In this document: positions 38,801 to 49,082 of the stretch, piece after piece
Layout: each line of letters begins with the position of its first letter
Numbering within the stretch: the stretch's first letter is position 1
DNA from: Allodiplogaster sudhausi
Lineage: Eukaryota; Nematoda; Chromadorea; Rhabditida; Diplogasteridae
Assembly: GCA_945643635.1 (NCBI GenBank)
Contig: CALZFC010000019.1
Coordinates: 1,508,501 to 1,572,500 of the forward strand
Length of the DNA: 64,000 bases
Reading direction: 5' to 3'
Position numbers and translations under genes: made by a program
Notes under the pieces: model-generated
What the model was told of the DNA's origin: nothing
Database searches by the model: none
Seen by the model: only the letters and a program-made list of their open reading frames with translations

Positions 38801-40753
38801 GTGAGCTCTTTCTTATAATCGGTGACGTAAAACCTTTCTATCTATGCTTGAATACGTAGTCTTTCATTGTTTGCATCTAAATATACGAAGAACTCTGCAG
38901 TTGCTATTCAAAGAAAGAAATTGCCCTAATTGCAACAATGGAAGAGAATTATTGCCAAAAGATTGTACTTAATAATTTTATAAAAATCATAATAATTTTA
39001 ATGAACATTCAGTAATATTGAGCGGGACTGAATATTAGGCACTGATTAATCATTACCGGAATACCTAGCTTCTTCTGAAGTCTGAACAAATTTGATGAAC
39101 AGCTCATAAACATCGGCGATGGGCCAAAAATTACTTTATACATATTTTACAGTTCGGTTGACTGCGGTAAAGGGAACGGCAATATGTTATATAGACGCAT
39201 ATGCTTGTTAACTTGTTAATTGAATCCTAATAAATAATGTTTTGTATTATTTACATATTTCCCTTCACACTCATTTTTCTTATACATGTAGATGATTTCT
39301 TCGTTATTTATTCTACTATTACTGCTATGATATGTCATTTATATTTACTAGTCATCCACACACATATATGTATGTAAATGCGTGTTATTTAAATGTTGTG
39401 ACTGGCAGAGAGTCACCAATACACTTGTTGACAAAGGGTGCAAATAACAAAGAGAAGTGATTACTCGTTCGCTGACAATGAGAGTAAAAGGACTCGTGAT
39501 GATTCTTAAAATAAAAGGTCTAACCAGTGTTCGATTAGATAAGAGAATCATCTTCTGCCGGAGAACGGTCTTTATAATGATATGTCAATGACAATTGACG
39601 ACCCTTCCAACACTCCTCTCCTTCACATTTTGATCCATCCTTTATAATTATTTATGAATATTTAATCTAAACATAAGTCGTTGATTCAAATGGGGCACAT
39701 TTTAAAGTTTACACCTTTAACAGCAATGAAGACATTATCCCTGACTCTACTCGCGGCATCTGTTGCCTTCTTCGTGTCCCTGCATATCCAGTTTTCCGAC
39801 GCAGCGGTCACTATAACATTAATTTGTATTCTGCTTCCTTTTATAAAAAGATATTGATGATAGACAATGTTTATAATAACTTTCTAATTACAAGAAAATT
39901 CCTTACGAGATCTTGTCAGAGCTGTTCTCGGAAAGGTTTTTTTTTGTAAAACTTAGAAAGTGTATGTATATATGTATATATCATCATATTATTCACTACA
40001 GGCGATTGGCAAGCCTGAAACGTTTCAAGAAACTCTCCAGGAACTACAGGATGGCATGGTAAGGCACAATCTTGCCCATGCGAAGCATGCTTAAACTGCC
40101 AACGCCAATTCAGAGCCAATAGAAACTAATATTAAATGACAGGAAAATTTCCGGCTAGAAACGGTAATTTCAGAAGCTGGATAACGGCCTGATCCGAGAG
40201 CGTCGGGGCGCGTTGTGGGAGTCAGTGCTGCATGGAGCTCGCTGGCTCTTCCAAGTCATCGACCAGTTCCTTGTCTATCTCGGCCAGTATGTCCCTTTCT
40301 AAGTCATCATGATACAACCTTTAGAGATGTGACATAAATAAAACTGCACTCCTTTGAATGAGTTTCGAGATTACATTTATTCTCTTTCAATTACTAATGA
40401 TTCGTTCTCCCTTGTTTGAACCGATTATGACCTTGTCCGTCACGCGAAGTAAATTATCGCGTGCTCCAGTCTCTAGCCTTGAGCTCAGTCATCTTACAAG
40501 ATCAATTTTTTTTAGAAATGAACACTTGACTTCTCACTATGATATAAATGGAAGTGTCTTGTAAACAGGAAGCAGTTGCCTCATTGTTTGCATTCCAGGA
40601 ACTGCTCAACAGGGACACGTGGTTTTGATAGCATTAAAGTTACCAGAGTGGGCTGATATATAAAATGTATGTGCGTGTGTGTACTTTTGAAGGTGATTCC
40701 ATGATTCATAGCACATTGTTCTCGCTGTCTTGCCCTTTCAATCTGTCTCCCTG

Positions 40754-40793
<40 letters not shown>

Positions 40794-43755
40794 CCTGCTA
40801 TTTCTAACACTCTTAAAATTGCAAAGTCCCCTCTCTTCTCCCACCGATTCCTCGCTGTCTTCCTCCCTTGGGCACTCTGTCGGTACCTCCAACATATCCC
40901 TGACCCATTACACCGTTAGGTGCACATACGCATTCTTTCAGTTATGCTCCCATGCTGTTCAGGAACTTGTAAACGAGGGTAAACCCATTAGAAGAGAGGA
41001 GGGAAGGGGGAGAGGGGTGGGCGGGGAATGCCGTAGGAAGAAGCTATAAAAGTACCCCGTGGAGAGCATGCTTCAGAGGTATCGGAATCTGCTACTTTTG
41101 CAAGCACATCTTGGTCACCCACTCTATTTCTCTCTCCATCTCTCATTTTCAAGTCCAAAGTCATGCGTCGTTCTGCTTCTCCTTCTTCTGCTCTTCCAAT
41201 GTGCAATCAGAGCTGAATCGTTTCTACTCTCCGAGACAGTAGTTAGTATTTACTTATGCAGTATGTAGCCGTGTACTCAGACTAACCTTTAATTACAACC
41301 ATTCTTGTTGCGATTCATGTGATAGTTTTCTATATTCATGGAAAGGATGTTCTAGTATGTAAATGCGCCCTTCCTCGTGGAACACTACGCGCGATCTCTC
41401 CACCGACAGGCCGATCTGAGGAGGCTGAGAGAAGTGCAATTAGCACGACGGGATACGGTAGGCTGCATATTCAACTTTAGTCATGTTGTATTCCTTGAAA
41501 CAACTAGCAGATTTACGTACAAACATTTGTGATCGCACGATATGATGCTAGGCGGAGTCACTTTACAAAAAGGATGGTTTCATTGAAGGAAGTCCATCGT
41601 CGATTCAAGCGTAGCTTCTGGAAGAAAGTGAAGAAAGCACTGAAGAAGACTGCCAAGAAGATTGGCAAAGGACTCGGCAAACTCGGTCCAATTCCCATTG
41701 TTAGAAGAGAATTTTGAGTGGCCAAATATTGTGATGTCACATCTACGGTTTCTAGATATGTACTTCGATATTTATTTGCTCAGACGAAAACATTTGTTTT
41801 TTCGTAGTTCCTTTCACTGTTAAACAAATTAAAAATGAGGCTCAGCTAGCACTTGTTGATATGCATATAATTCATTTAGAATGAAAGAAGTTAATTTTTT
41901 TTAAGTTTCATGTTGCAGTTTTGTCTTAGATACACCCATTCACTGGATAAAAAATTATGATTATGTTCTCGATGTGCCTCAACCTTTGTTTCGTTAGCGT
42001 CAGAAAAGAGATTTTAGTTTTGTATCTTACTTAAGTTTATCTTTGTGAATGCCATTGCCGTTGAGGTCATCTCAATGCGACGAAAAGTGTCAAGTGCATT
42101 TGAGTTCCAAGAGAACGCGGAAGGCATATGAAACTACATGTACATGTGCATGTATGTATGCATGTATGTATGTATGTATTCATACATACTAGTACATAAG
42201 TGCAATGAGTGAACTCATTTCGCTCTCCTCTTCCAATTTCTCACATTAAATAAATATCATCTGCACTTTCATTAAAACAGTTGTTATGAAGTTGCTTCCT
42301 AACAACAGTTTTAAATTGCTTTGCCTCCCAAAGACTGGAAAGTACCTGAACATATTGTGTCTTGTTGGAGATGTAGAGAGGGTGGAACCAATCAAGCAGC
42401 GAAAAATAAGTGCCAAAGTGCACGGAGGAGTTTGTGAAGGCGGCCTTCAGTTCTCCTGCAAAGATAAGCCAAGCTTTTCTCGTGCGAGAAGATTACCACG
42501 CAGAAGTCCGCTAATTATATCCCGAAAAGATCTGCTCGTATCAGGACAGAGACCATTCTCGGCTTCTTTTCTTAGAAACCAAGAATGTCTCGCTTCGGGC
42601 CGACATCCACGGCATTCCAATTCCACGACGTCTTCGACTTCCACAACGTGAAGCCCTCGTGGTGCTTGCTTGTGATCACGAAATATCTGAATATAAATAT
42701 GTATCTATGCATGTTTATGTACTTATCACCCTGGTACGATCACAGAGCTTGACATACATATGTTTTTTCCAAACGGCTATAGTCGGATTTCCTACATACA
42801 AGATGGCAAAAGAACCAACTTTGCCCCGGATGCCTCGACAACGTCACGGAACTGGCTGGCATCAAATAGCTCGGCCTTGAACTTAAGAAGAAAGGACTCA
42901 GGAGGTCAAAGGTTAGGCAAGCGTGAAAAATAGATGATTGAATTATGGGAGAGACCAAGTACAAAGTTCGAAAGGTACATAAAAAAAGGAACTTATACAA
43001 ATTCCACGGCTTTTTGAAATAAAAAATATACGCATATATGTATGTTCTCCTACAAAATCCAGCTTTTAAAGAAGTCAAACATCATGTGCAAAGTCGGCGT
43101 ATGTCGTTTTCGGCGGATAGTTCTGCTCGACGTATTGGAGGACATCCACAGAGGGCTTGTCGCCCTGCCAGTACCACCAGAACCACTCCGATCTGCATTC
43201 TCTTCCATTTCACTAGTTTTCTTACTTTTATACTCCATGAATTCTTTCGAAACAATCAGATTTGTGCCCATTACATACAACAGCTGTCTTTTGAAAATAT
43301 TAAAAAAAAATTACTTGAAAGCCGGGACTGAGTAGACACCCCAGTGGCAGAAGATGCCAAACTTGACGTCATCGTACCAGCCAGGCAAAGGTCGCGAGTC
43401 CAGTGAATCCCACTCCGGCTGAGCGAAATTATTTTCTTACATATAAATAACACAAATTAAAGGATGTATCCGGGGAATAATTAACCTACGTTTTTTTTAT
43501 ATGAACATGCTCATCTTGGCTCAAAACATGTATCCAGAAAGTTTCAGCGATTTTCTTCCATTACATTCTGAGCAATAGTAGCGTGAAAACTGGCGGGTAG
43601 AGAATTAGCTACGGAATTAACATAAATAATTTTTATACACTACGTACGCAAATGATCTGCCCAAATAAAGATTCATACTAACATACCTTATATTTCTCTG
43701 CCGTGACAAGTGAGCAGGAAAGTAGAAGTAAGAGCAGCAGCAGTTGCAACGCCAT
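35451..43755 (-). CDS. Alpha-L-fucosidase, glycoside hydrolase family 29 (lysosomal/secreted)
   Basis: Fourteen exons (minus): 43755-43687, 43418-43315, 43192-43081, 42881-42820, 42686-42580, 42455-42346, 37342-37209, 37115-37018, 36944-36868, 36703-36604, 36513-36393, 36222-36117, 35990-35829, 35549-35451; about 486 residues (human FUCA1 466). It removes terminal alpha-L-fucose from glycoconjugates. Seen: signal peptide [22 protein letters not shown] at 48-50; [18 protein letters not shown]; the nucleophile motif IWSDGDW with Asp210; [16 protein letters not shown]; and a C-terminal beta domain. Intron 6 is 5003 bases and carries peptide genes on the other strand; the other introns are 73-279 bases. 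Introns 10 and probably 13 start with GC. The last exon ([13 protein letters not shown] to a TAA) depends on the second GC donor and is less sure. An in-frame ATG at 43785 could add ten residues. Confidence 0.92.
36514..36603 (-). other. GC-AG intron in the fucosidase gene
   Basis: The join CATG|GCATGT to TTTTCAG|GT restores the conserved Gly of the NIGPxxxG block in frame. The GT five bases further on breaks the frame. Confidence 0.75.
37360..37670. mobile_element. 311-bp MITE with about 80-bp inverted ends and TA target duplication
   Basis: The left end TA|CAGTACCG and right end CGGTACTG|TA are inverted, and about 80 bases of each end pair (CACGAGCGA, GAGCCGCTCGAGCCGCTACG, CGCGTTGAATTA). 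CAGT ends flanked by TA are typical of non-autonomous Tc1/mariner derivatives. No transposase is present. The left end lies only about 17 bases from the 3' splice site of fucosidase exon 7, so the element sits where branch point and pyrimidine tract should be. Confidence 0.85.
38292..38297 (+). promoter_or_regulatory. TATA box of the first nested peptide gene
   Basis: TATAAA, 66 bases before the ATG at 38363, placing the likely start of transcription near 38322. Confidence 0.6.
38363..38721 (+). CDS. Nested small secreted peptide gene 1 (3' end uncertain)
   Basis: Exon 1 (38363-38446, 28 codons) encodes a signal peptide ([20 protein letters not shown], cleavage near CGS). Exon 2 (38620-38721, 34 codons) starts [12 protein letters not shown] and ends ANDRQNR at a good donor (AGG|GTAAGT). 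The acceptor CATTGAAG before exon 2 is the same as that before exon 3 of the gene at 41.1 kb. If exon 2 reads through, the protein stops two codons later at 38730. A possible third exon with a CTGCAG acceptor is 38901-38972; it contains three cysteines and is in phase, but its relation to the family is unclear. It lies on the opposite strand inside fucosidase intron 6. The gene could be functional or a decayed paralogue that lost its mature-peptide exon. Confidence 0.5.
39726..40302 (+). CDS. Nested small secreted peptide gene 2, putative host-defence or signalling pro-peptide
   Basis: Three phase-0 exons: 39726-39806 (27 codons, signal [16 protein letters not shown]), 40002-40058 (19 codons, acidic pro-region [19 protein letters not shown]), 40174-40302 (42 residues plus stop); 88 residues in total. 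The last exon holds a dibasic RERR site followed by about 31 residues starting [13 protein letters not shown] and ending YLGQYVPF, with hydrophobic and polar residues alternating as in an amphipathic helix. The precursor layout is signal, acidic pro-region, basic cleavage site, mature peptide, as in many antimicrobial and some hormone precursors. AATAAA follows the stop by 35 bases. An in-frame ATG at 39690 could add twelve residues. The gene at 49.1 kb is a clear relative. No known family was recognised. Confidence 0.75.
40337..40342 (+). terminator. Poly(A) signal of nested peptide gene 2
   Basis: AATAAA, 35 bases after the stop codon at 40302. Confidence 0.75.
40570..41044. other. Intronic stretch with weak exon-like fragments
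   Basis: Two short open pieces follow acceptor-like sites: 40600-40629 (ends RDTWF, TGA) and 40942-41049 (contains [15 protein letters not shown] and ends with a basic tail at TAA). The second vaguely recalls the pro-region of peptide gene 2. No signal exon was found for either, so they are not called as genes. Confidence 0.25.
41045..41050 (+). promoter_or_regulatory. TATA box of nested peptide gene 3
   Basis: TATAAA followed by AG, upstream of the third peptide gene. It would place the transcription start near 41075. Confidence 0.6.
41068..41717 (+). CDS. Nested small secreted peptide gene 3: cationic cecropin-like peptide precursor
   Basis: Exons: about 41068-41238 (signal region with [16 protein letters not shown]), 41410-41457 (16 codons, [16 protein letters not shown]), 41589-41717 (42 residues plus stop, the same 129-base length as exon 3 of gene 2). 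The last exon has a basic FKR site, then 34 residues starting [12 protein letters not shown] and ending PIPIVRREF, with ten Lys, two Arg and one Glu. Aromatic N-terminus, lysine-rich amphipathic helix, then a Gly-Pro hinge and hydrophobic end recall cecropins, which disrupt bacterial membranes; direct homology is not shown. The start is a problem: the only in-frame ATG (41068) lies at or before the expected transcription start, while the ATG at 41162, well placed for a signal peptide, is in another frame. This could be a one-base assembly error, a polymorphism or a broken start. Confidence 0.62.
43461..43614. repeat. Dispersed repeat, copy A (fucosidase intron 1)
   Basis: About 155 bases matching 60670-60824 in the same orientation at roughly 85-90 percent by eye. 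Shared blocks include GTATCCGGGGAATAA, GATTTTCTTCCATTACATTC and GTGAAAACTGGCGGGTAGAG. No coding sequence or terminal repeats were seen. It is a fragment of an unclassified interspersed element. Confidence 0.85.
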
Positions 43756-43785
43756 GCCGAGACGAGCAACTATGAAATAAGACAT

Positions 43786-44659
43786 TTCTCCAGACAACTC
43801 GCAGGCAATTCAAGGAAAACCGGTGAGCAGCGAATATGAGTAATCATCAAGAAGATGCGTCACGGAAAATAGATTTTCTTCTTGAAGAAGATAGTCATTC
43901 TATATACATACACACATATACATTTGGAGATTCAATAAGGCAAGTTTTAGAATGAAACAAAGAAAGAAGTCGATGAACGTGAACTTTCACAGCTCACATT
44001 ATGAATGAACTTAACTAATAAATGTTCTCGGATATTGACGCTCATACAACACAATCATTGACCAGAATGTTTTCGTCTTGCCTCAAGGGCGGCAAGACTC
44101 ACTCTCCACCAAGGCCCTTGGGTCCTCAGCACTGCCTGATAAATAACATCGATAAACCGACTGATTGTGAGGTCATTCTTGTCCCTGTCAACAACAGTTG
44201 TCTCTCTCTTTCTCTCTCTAGCACCCTTGCTCGCTCTCTATCTCTCTCTATATCTCTCTCTCTTTCTCTCCCTCTCTCTATCTCTCGCTCCTTCACGCTC
44301 TCTTTCTCAGCTGACCTGCTTCACAAACTTCATCAGCAACTTTCACACCTTTCCCAATTTTCGAAATGAACGAATAATGATTGATTATACGCCTTGGCTG
44401 ACAAGGCGATTTTGGTGCAGTCGCGGAACATTTTTGGTGTGAAAAATATATAAGAATCAAGTGATGTTTGCCAGTTACAGCGTGTGCAAAAGCATTTACT
44501 TATAAGTGCATTAATTAACTAAGTGATTTTGGGCGCGGAAGAAAATTCGTGTGGCGCCTTAATGTGATTGAAGTTATGACATGATTTTAATTGATTCCTG
44601 AGGTATTCTTAATGTTCTTCTTTCGAGGATAATACTTTGCCCTTGTTGCAGCTTGGGTG
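43786..44659. other. Head-to-head intergenic region between fucosidase and EED genes
   Basis: A divergent promoter region of about 870 bases with a CT-rich run at about 44201-44310. A CAG acceptor-like site at about 44650 precedes the EED ATG by only eight bases. Confidence 0.6.
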
Positions 44660-47600
44660 ATGAGCAACCATTACATAGTCGGTACTGGAACTACCCTTGA
44701 AGACTTTGCGGATTTCGAGTTGCATGAAGAGGTATAAATTACTTTGCCTTGTCGTTCTCTTACATATGCAATGCAGCATTACCTTACCTAAGTGCGATTA
44801 GAACCAAAGATGAGTCATTTTAAGTTATCCTAACGAGAGGATTTGATGTATGGTTGACACTCTGAATTAGCCTGATTTCTAGGAATTCGAACAGAGTTCG
44901 GAAGAAAGCTTCTGTAGTTCTACGCCTACTTCTCTGAGTAGTTCAAACATCGAGAGTCTCGACGAATCGCGGCCTGTTCGTTTTGCTCACTTGTTCCTGT
45001 TCTAAGCTGCTCTCTCCATTTCTCTCTACCTGCTGTGAATACTTCCATGTTTAGGATGATACTGAAGAGGAAAGAGTTGCTCTGCCCGATCACCCGACGA
45101 AGCCGTTCATCTGCACTGCTAGAGAACAGCGCAGTTCTAAGGTTAAAAAAAATATTTTGACTAGTATTTCCTCTTGAGTGAGCTTCCTGCTTGTAGAAGA
45201 AGCCGTCGGATGCGATTTACAGCGCTTCATTCAATCCATACATCCCTGCGAATCAGACTCAACTTCTCGCAACCGCAGCTGGCTGCAGGGTTGGAAATTT
45301 ACATCATTGACTTTCTTGTCGATTTTTTTGACTTGCCGACGCTGAATATATTTTTATCTGTTCTTTCTAAATTTTTCAGTAGATTTTGTTGTACAGTTAT
45401 CGGCCATCGTCTTTATTAATTTGTAAATTGAGATTACGATTTACGAGCTTGCCTTGCTTGCTACGACGATCAAGACTGTTGACGTTTTCAATGCCAAGAC
45501 ATTGAAAACTAAGAAGAAGAAGCAGGTCAGCCTAATGTTTTAATATTCCATGTGCATTTATTAGCTTTTCTAAGCTGATTGTACTTTAAACGTATTCTTC
45601 TGTTCCCAAGTTGCATCTGGATGCTGAATCTTACTACGGAGTTATTTGGTGCCTCGATGAGAAGATGCAACAGACACTTCTCGTCTTTGGCGGGCATCTC
45701 GGCTTCCTCTGCGTGTATTCCTTTGAGCAGAAGAAGATCTTACGGGTTTGTAATCACTCTTCTTCTGCTTTTCTTCTTTCTTAATCATGAACATGTATAG
45801 ATTTATTTTATGCCTTGTGCATTTTATGGCCGAAAGATAATTATTCAATGGGCCAGAATACAAAGAGAGGGGGAATCCTTTTAGATTTCACTGGCGCATG
45901 GAAATGCGATCAACGAGGTCCGCAATCATCCCTCGAATCCTCTACTCTTCGCCACTGCCTCTCGAGACATGACTGCAGCCATCTGGAATGTTCGCAGATG
46001 CCGGCCTCTTCTCGTCGTCGCCACTAAATGCGATGTTAACAACCAACTCATCACAGTGGTACTGTTCTTAACACTATATTATGTCAATTTATTGTCGTTT
46101 TGTACTACAGCCATTTGGGACATAACTTAAGTTGCTGTTTCAGGACTTCTCATGGTGTGGACAATACCTTTTAACTGGAGGCATGGATCACTTCGTTAAG
46201 GTGTGGAGAATCGGAGATAAGGTTGTTTATTCTGTTTTCTGTTCTGTTTTTTTGCATAGAATTTTTTTTCATATTTTTTTCTTGTTAACTATAGCTTATA
46301 ATGCATTGTTTGCTACAGGCAAAAAGGAGGATAGAGATTACTTCGTCGGCTGACTTTCCCTTCGAAACCGGAATTAAGGAAGTTACGTACCCGCGGATGG
46401 ATGCAATGGTATTTAATCTCTCTTTTCATTTAGCAGCATTTATTTTTTTTATGTTATAAACATTTTGATAGACTGAAAAACTTTAGCTGAAGTATGTCTT
46501 AGATGTCCTGGGTTTTCTTCCAGCAGAATACGGCAGAGTTGCTCTGTTTAGAAGTTCTTGGAAAGACAACGGAAAGAGTACAGCCTGGAGCCGGTCGCAC
46601 AGACGAATCAAGTGCACGAGAACTACGTGGACTCTGTTCGAGTAATGGGAAACCTCATCGTTTCCAAGGCGAGTGCTGAAGACGAGTGTTTTCTATTGAT
46701 GCTTAGCTGATACTTTCTTTAGAGCCCAGATTGCTCAGTCTGTGTTTGGAAATTTGGTGACTTCTTGGATGACATTGCTGGATACGCAAGCGTTTCCGGA
46801 ATCACTGATTCCTCCGGAGACTTTTGTGTTCGTCTTTTTTTATATTTCATTTAAGCGCTCATTAAGTTTATACACGTGAGAAAACGCATTTAACCAAATG
46901 ATTTTTAAGGAACCGATTGAGGCCGTCACGATCTTTTCTTTTTCGGAAGCGGACCTCTGTCCATGGTTCATCAAGTTCGACGTCGACCCGCTTTGCAAGG
47001 TTAGCGAGGGAAGCGGAATGAAGAAGGGTGGTAACAAACTTAAAGATAAAGATTTTAAAAGATATCTAGTTCCATTGTATGGTATCTATCTGATGCCTAA
47101 AATAGATGAAATCTTTACTTCTCTGCGAATCTTGCCTTTTCTCTTTATCAGACCTTATTTCAGTGGATTCTTTGCGGTGACTCGCTGGGGAGAGTTGTTG
47201 GCTGGAAGATGGGCACGACCGAAAGGGCGGGAGTATAGTTCGTTGTCTATGAACTTTAACATCTTCGATTATCTTATTATTGACGAGGAGGAGTTTAGTT
47301 AAATTAGATTTTATCTATGTCTGCATCTTTTTGTTTGTGTCTGTTATTCTCTAAAGTGGCATTGCATTGCAGTGACTTCGAGGTAGCCCTCTCGAAGAAC
47401 AACATTCGACAGGTCAGTAGCAGTCATTCCAGATCATGTCATTCCATTCTAATGTTGGAGCTTCAGTGAGAAAGGGAAGGGTGATCATTGCAAATGGGAA
47501 TAAAATTGTCGATGACAGATTAGACTCGATCAATAGTCTATCTAGATGTGGACTTCAAAGTATTGTCTTTACTTTATTTGAAGAACAGCTTATGACCAGG

Positions 47601-48264
47601 TGACGTTCTCCCGGGATGGATTGTTGGCAGCAGCCGTGGGGGACGAAGGAGTGATCTACCGTCTCGACAGAGTTGCATCGGATGGAAGGAGGCATGTGGT
47701 GAGGAGGCGGGATGTGGATGAACATTCACATACATACAGGTACATATGTCATTTCATTCCTGCGGTGCAAGCATTTTACTACTTCATATAAAATATTATG
47801 GTGGTTATTCATTCATTGATGAATACAGGAAGTTTGGGAGTTACTTATTTGTTGATTTATCTTGAGGGAAAGTTCCCATAATTCATTTGTTTCAATTAAT
47901 TACCAGCAATAAATATTGATAGAACATTTAAAAGATAACAAACATTTGTTTGATTAGATTTGATATTTATGTTTAAAAAAAGATTAGTTATATTTCAGTG
48001 TCTCGACGATCGTTGACACTGCTGAGTCTGAGAATCTGGACATGCGAATGGTTCTCCCACCGTGGATGCAGAAGGTAAACTTCATCTTAATGTTCTACTG
48101 CCTACAGCTTGAAGTTTACGAGAAAAAAAGATGAATCATCATTTGAGATGATATCTGATGAGAAGAGGCCCCTATCCCTCTCTGGAAGAGGTCGCAAGAA
48201 GAGGAGCTTGTCATTTCGAAAGGAACGGAGCTACAGTAGCGATGACAAGGAAAATGAGCTCTGA
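44660..48264 (+). CDS. EED/ESC Polycomb group WD40 protein (PRC2 subunit)
   Basis: Seventeen exons, 551 codons: 44660-44731, 44883-44975, 45055-45141, 45197-45289, 45433-45525, 45611-45745, 45885-46058, 46144-46221, 46319-46408, 46552-46668, 46723-46827, 46910-46999, 47152-47232, 47383-47412, 47600-47739, 47999-48074, 48163-48264. EED binds trimethylated H3K27 and EZH2 to propagate silencing. Seen: ISLAHGNAINEVRNHP with SRDMTAAIWNVR, FSWCGQYLLTGGMDHFVKVWR, HENYVDSVRVMGNLIVSKS, and RQVTFSRDGLLAAAVGDEGVIYRLDR, each matching an EED blade. By hand alignment the aromatic-cage positions carry Tyr92, Tyr155, Trp398 and Phe399. The C-terminus is extended beyond the usual end of EED and is basic/serine-rich (GRGRKKRSLS). 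Intron 10 is a 54-base GC-AG intron; exon 14 is only 30 bases. A CAG just before the ATG suggests a 5'-UTR intron or trans-splice site. Confidence 0.9.
46669..46722 (+). other. GC-AG intron in the EED-like gene (54 bases)
   Basis: The join AAG|GCGAGT to TTTAG|AGCCCAGAT keeps the frame VSK-SPDCSVCVWK, matching the LSKSCENAIVCW block of EED. Confidence 0.85.
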
Positions 48265-49082
48265 TTGCTGTCTCGGGGGCTTCGATCCTTCTCCCCTTCC
48301 TTCACTGTGTAGATATCATTCATTTTTATTAGCTCTTTGCCCGTTTTCTTTCCTAGCTTTGTAATACTCAGGCTTTCTACTATGCACTCGCAGACTGGTC
48401 TTTCTATCCTGTTGATTTCACTGGTTTCATTTGAAGTGACTTGATGTTTTGAACCAGCTAATTTTTTGTCATTATTTTCAACGGACTTTTCCTATAATGA
48501 ATGCAAATCATAAATGGTTTAATTATTTTTGTGAGGGGGGACAAGTGATAGTGGATTCCGAAAGCTTATAAAATATTCATTTGTCGTTCTCACAATTGAG
48601 ATCCCCTTGTGATATCCGTCTAGGTACATCAACAAGCTTATAACAAGCGGTGTGAAAAGGATTGAATGTCTGTAATAGGAAAGTGTCGATTATAGAGACT
48701 TTGGGAGGTCTCCTAACAATTAGATTCAAGCATATTTAGGCATGGTGAGTCAACAGTTAAATCCGTCAGAGTGAAACTTCCATTCTTTTAATTTTCACTG
48801 ATCGTGAGTTATATCGGGTTTTTTTATTAGTTTTTGTCTATGCTAATCTGGGCGCGTGTTCGTGATGTTGTAGGGTTTACGCAGCGTAGACTGAACTCTC
48901 GACCAAGGAGAGGATGCGCTGACTGCGAAGATTAGCAAGGAATGGCAGCTCCGGCCGGGCTGACTTTCGTTCTAACACGGCAAAAGACTTGCCATTCAAA
49001 TGTTTGAATATTGCTGACCCGAATCTTGTTATCTTTATCGGAAAATACAATGGCCTTTGCTCTTGATGTTATAGAATCGAAG
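48265..49082. other. Intergenic sequence between EED-like gene and peptide gene 4
   Basis: No coding sequence recognised. A TATAAAAT at about 48569 could be a promoter element for the following peptide gene, though it is over 500 bases from the proposed start. Confidence 0.4.

Larger units (their letters stand above)
37343..42345 (-). other. Five-kilobase fucosidase intron 6 hosting peptide genes
   Basis: The intron lies between the exon ending NKTQYVQ (donor GTACTT) and the exon starting [10 protein letters not shown]. It is some twenty times longer than its neighbours and contains a TA-flanked inverted-repeat element, three plus-strand secreted-peptide genes, TATG repeats near 42130-42190 and one CT run near 40755-40790. 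Confidence 0.85.

Noticed and set aside
45815..46027. Plus-strand open frame overlapping EED exon 7.
   Set aside because: A shadow of the real exon in another frame; the EED frame matches a WD40 blade.
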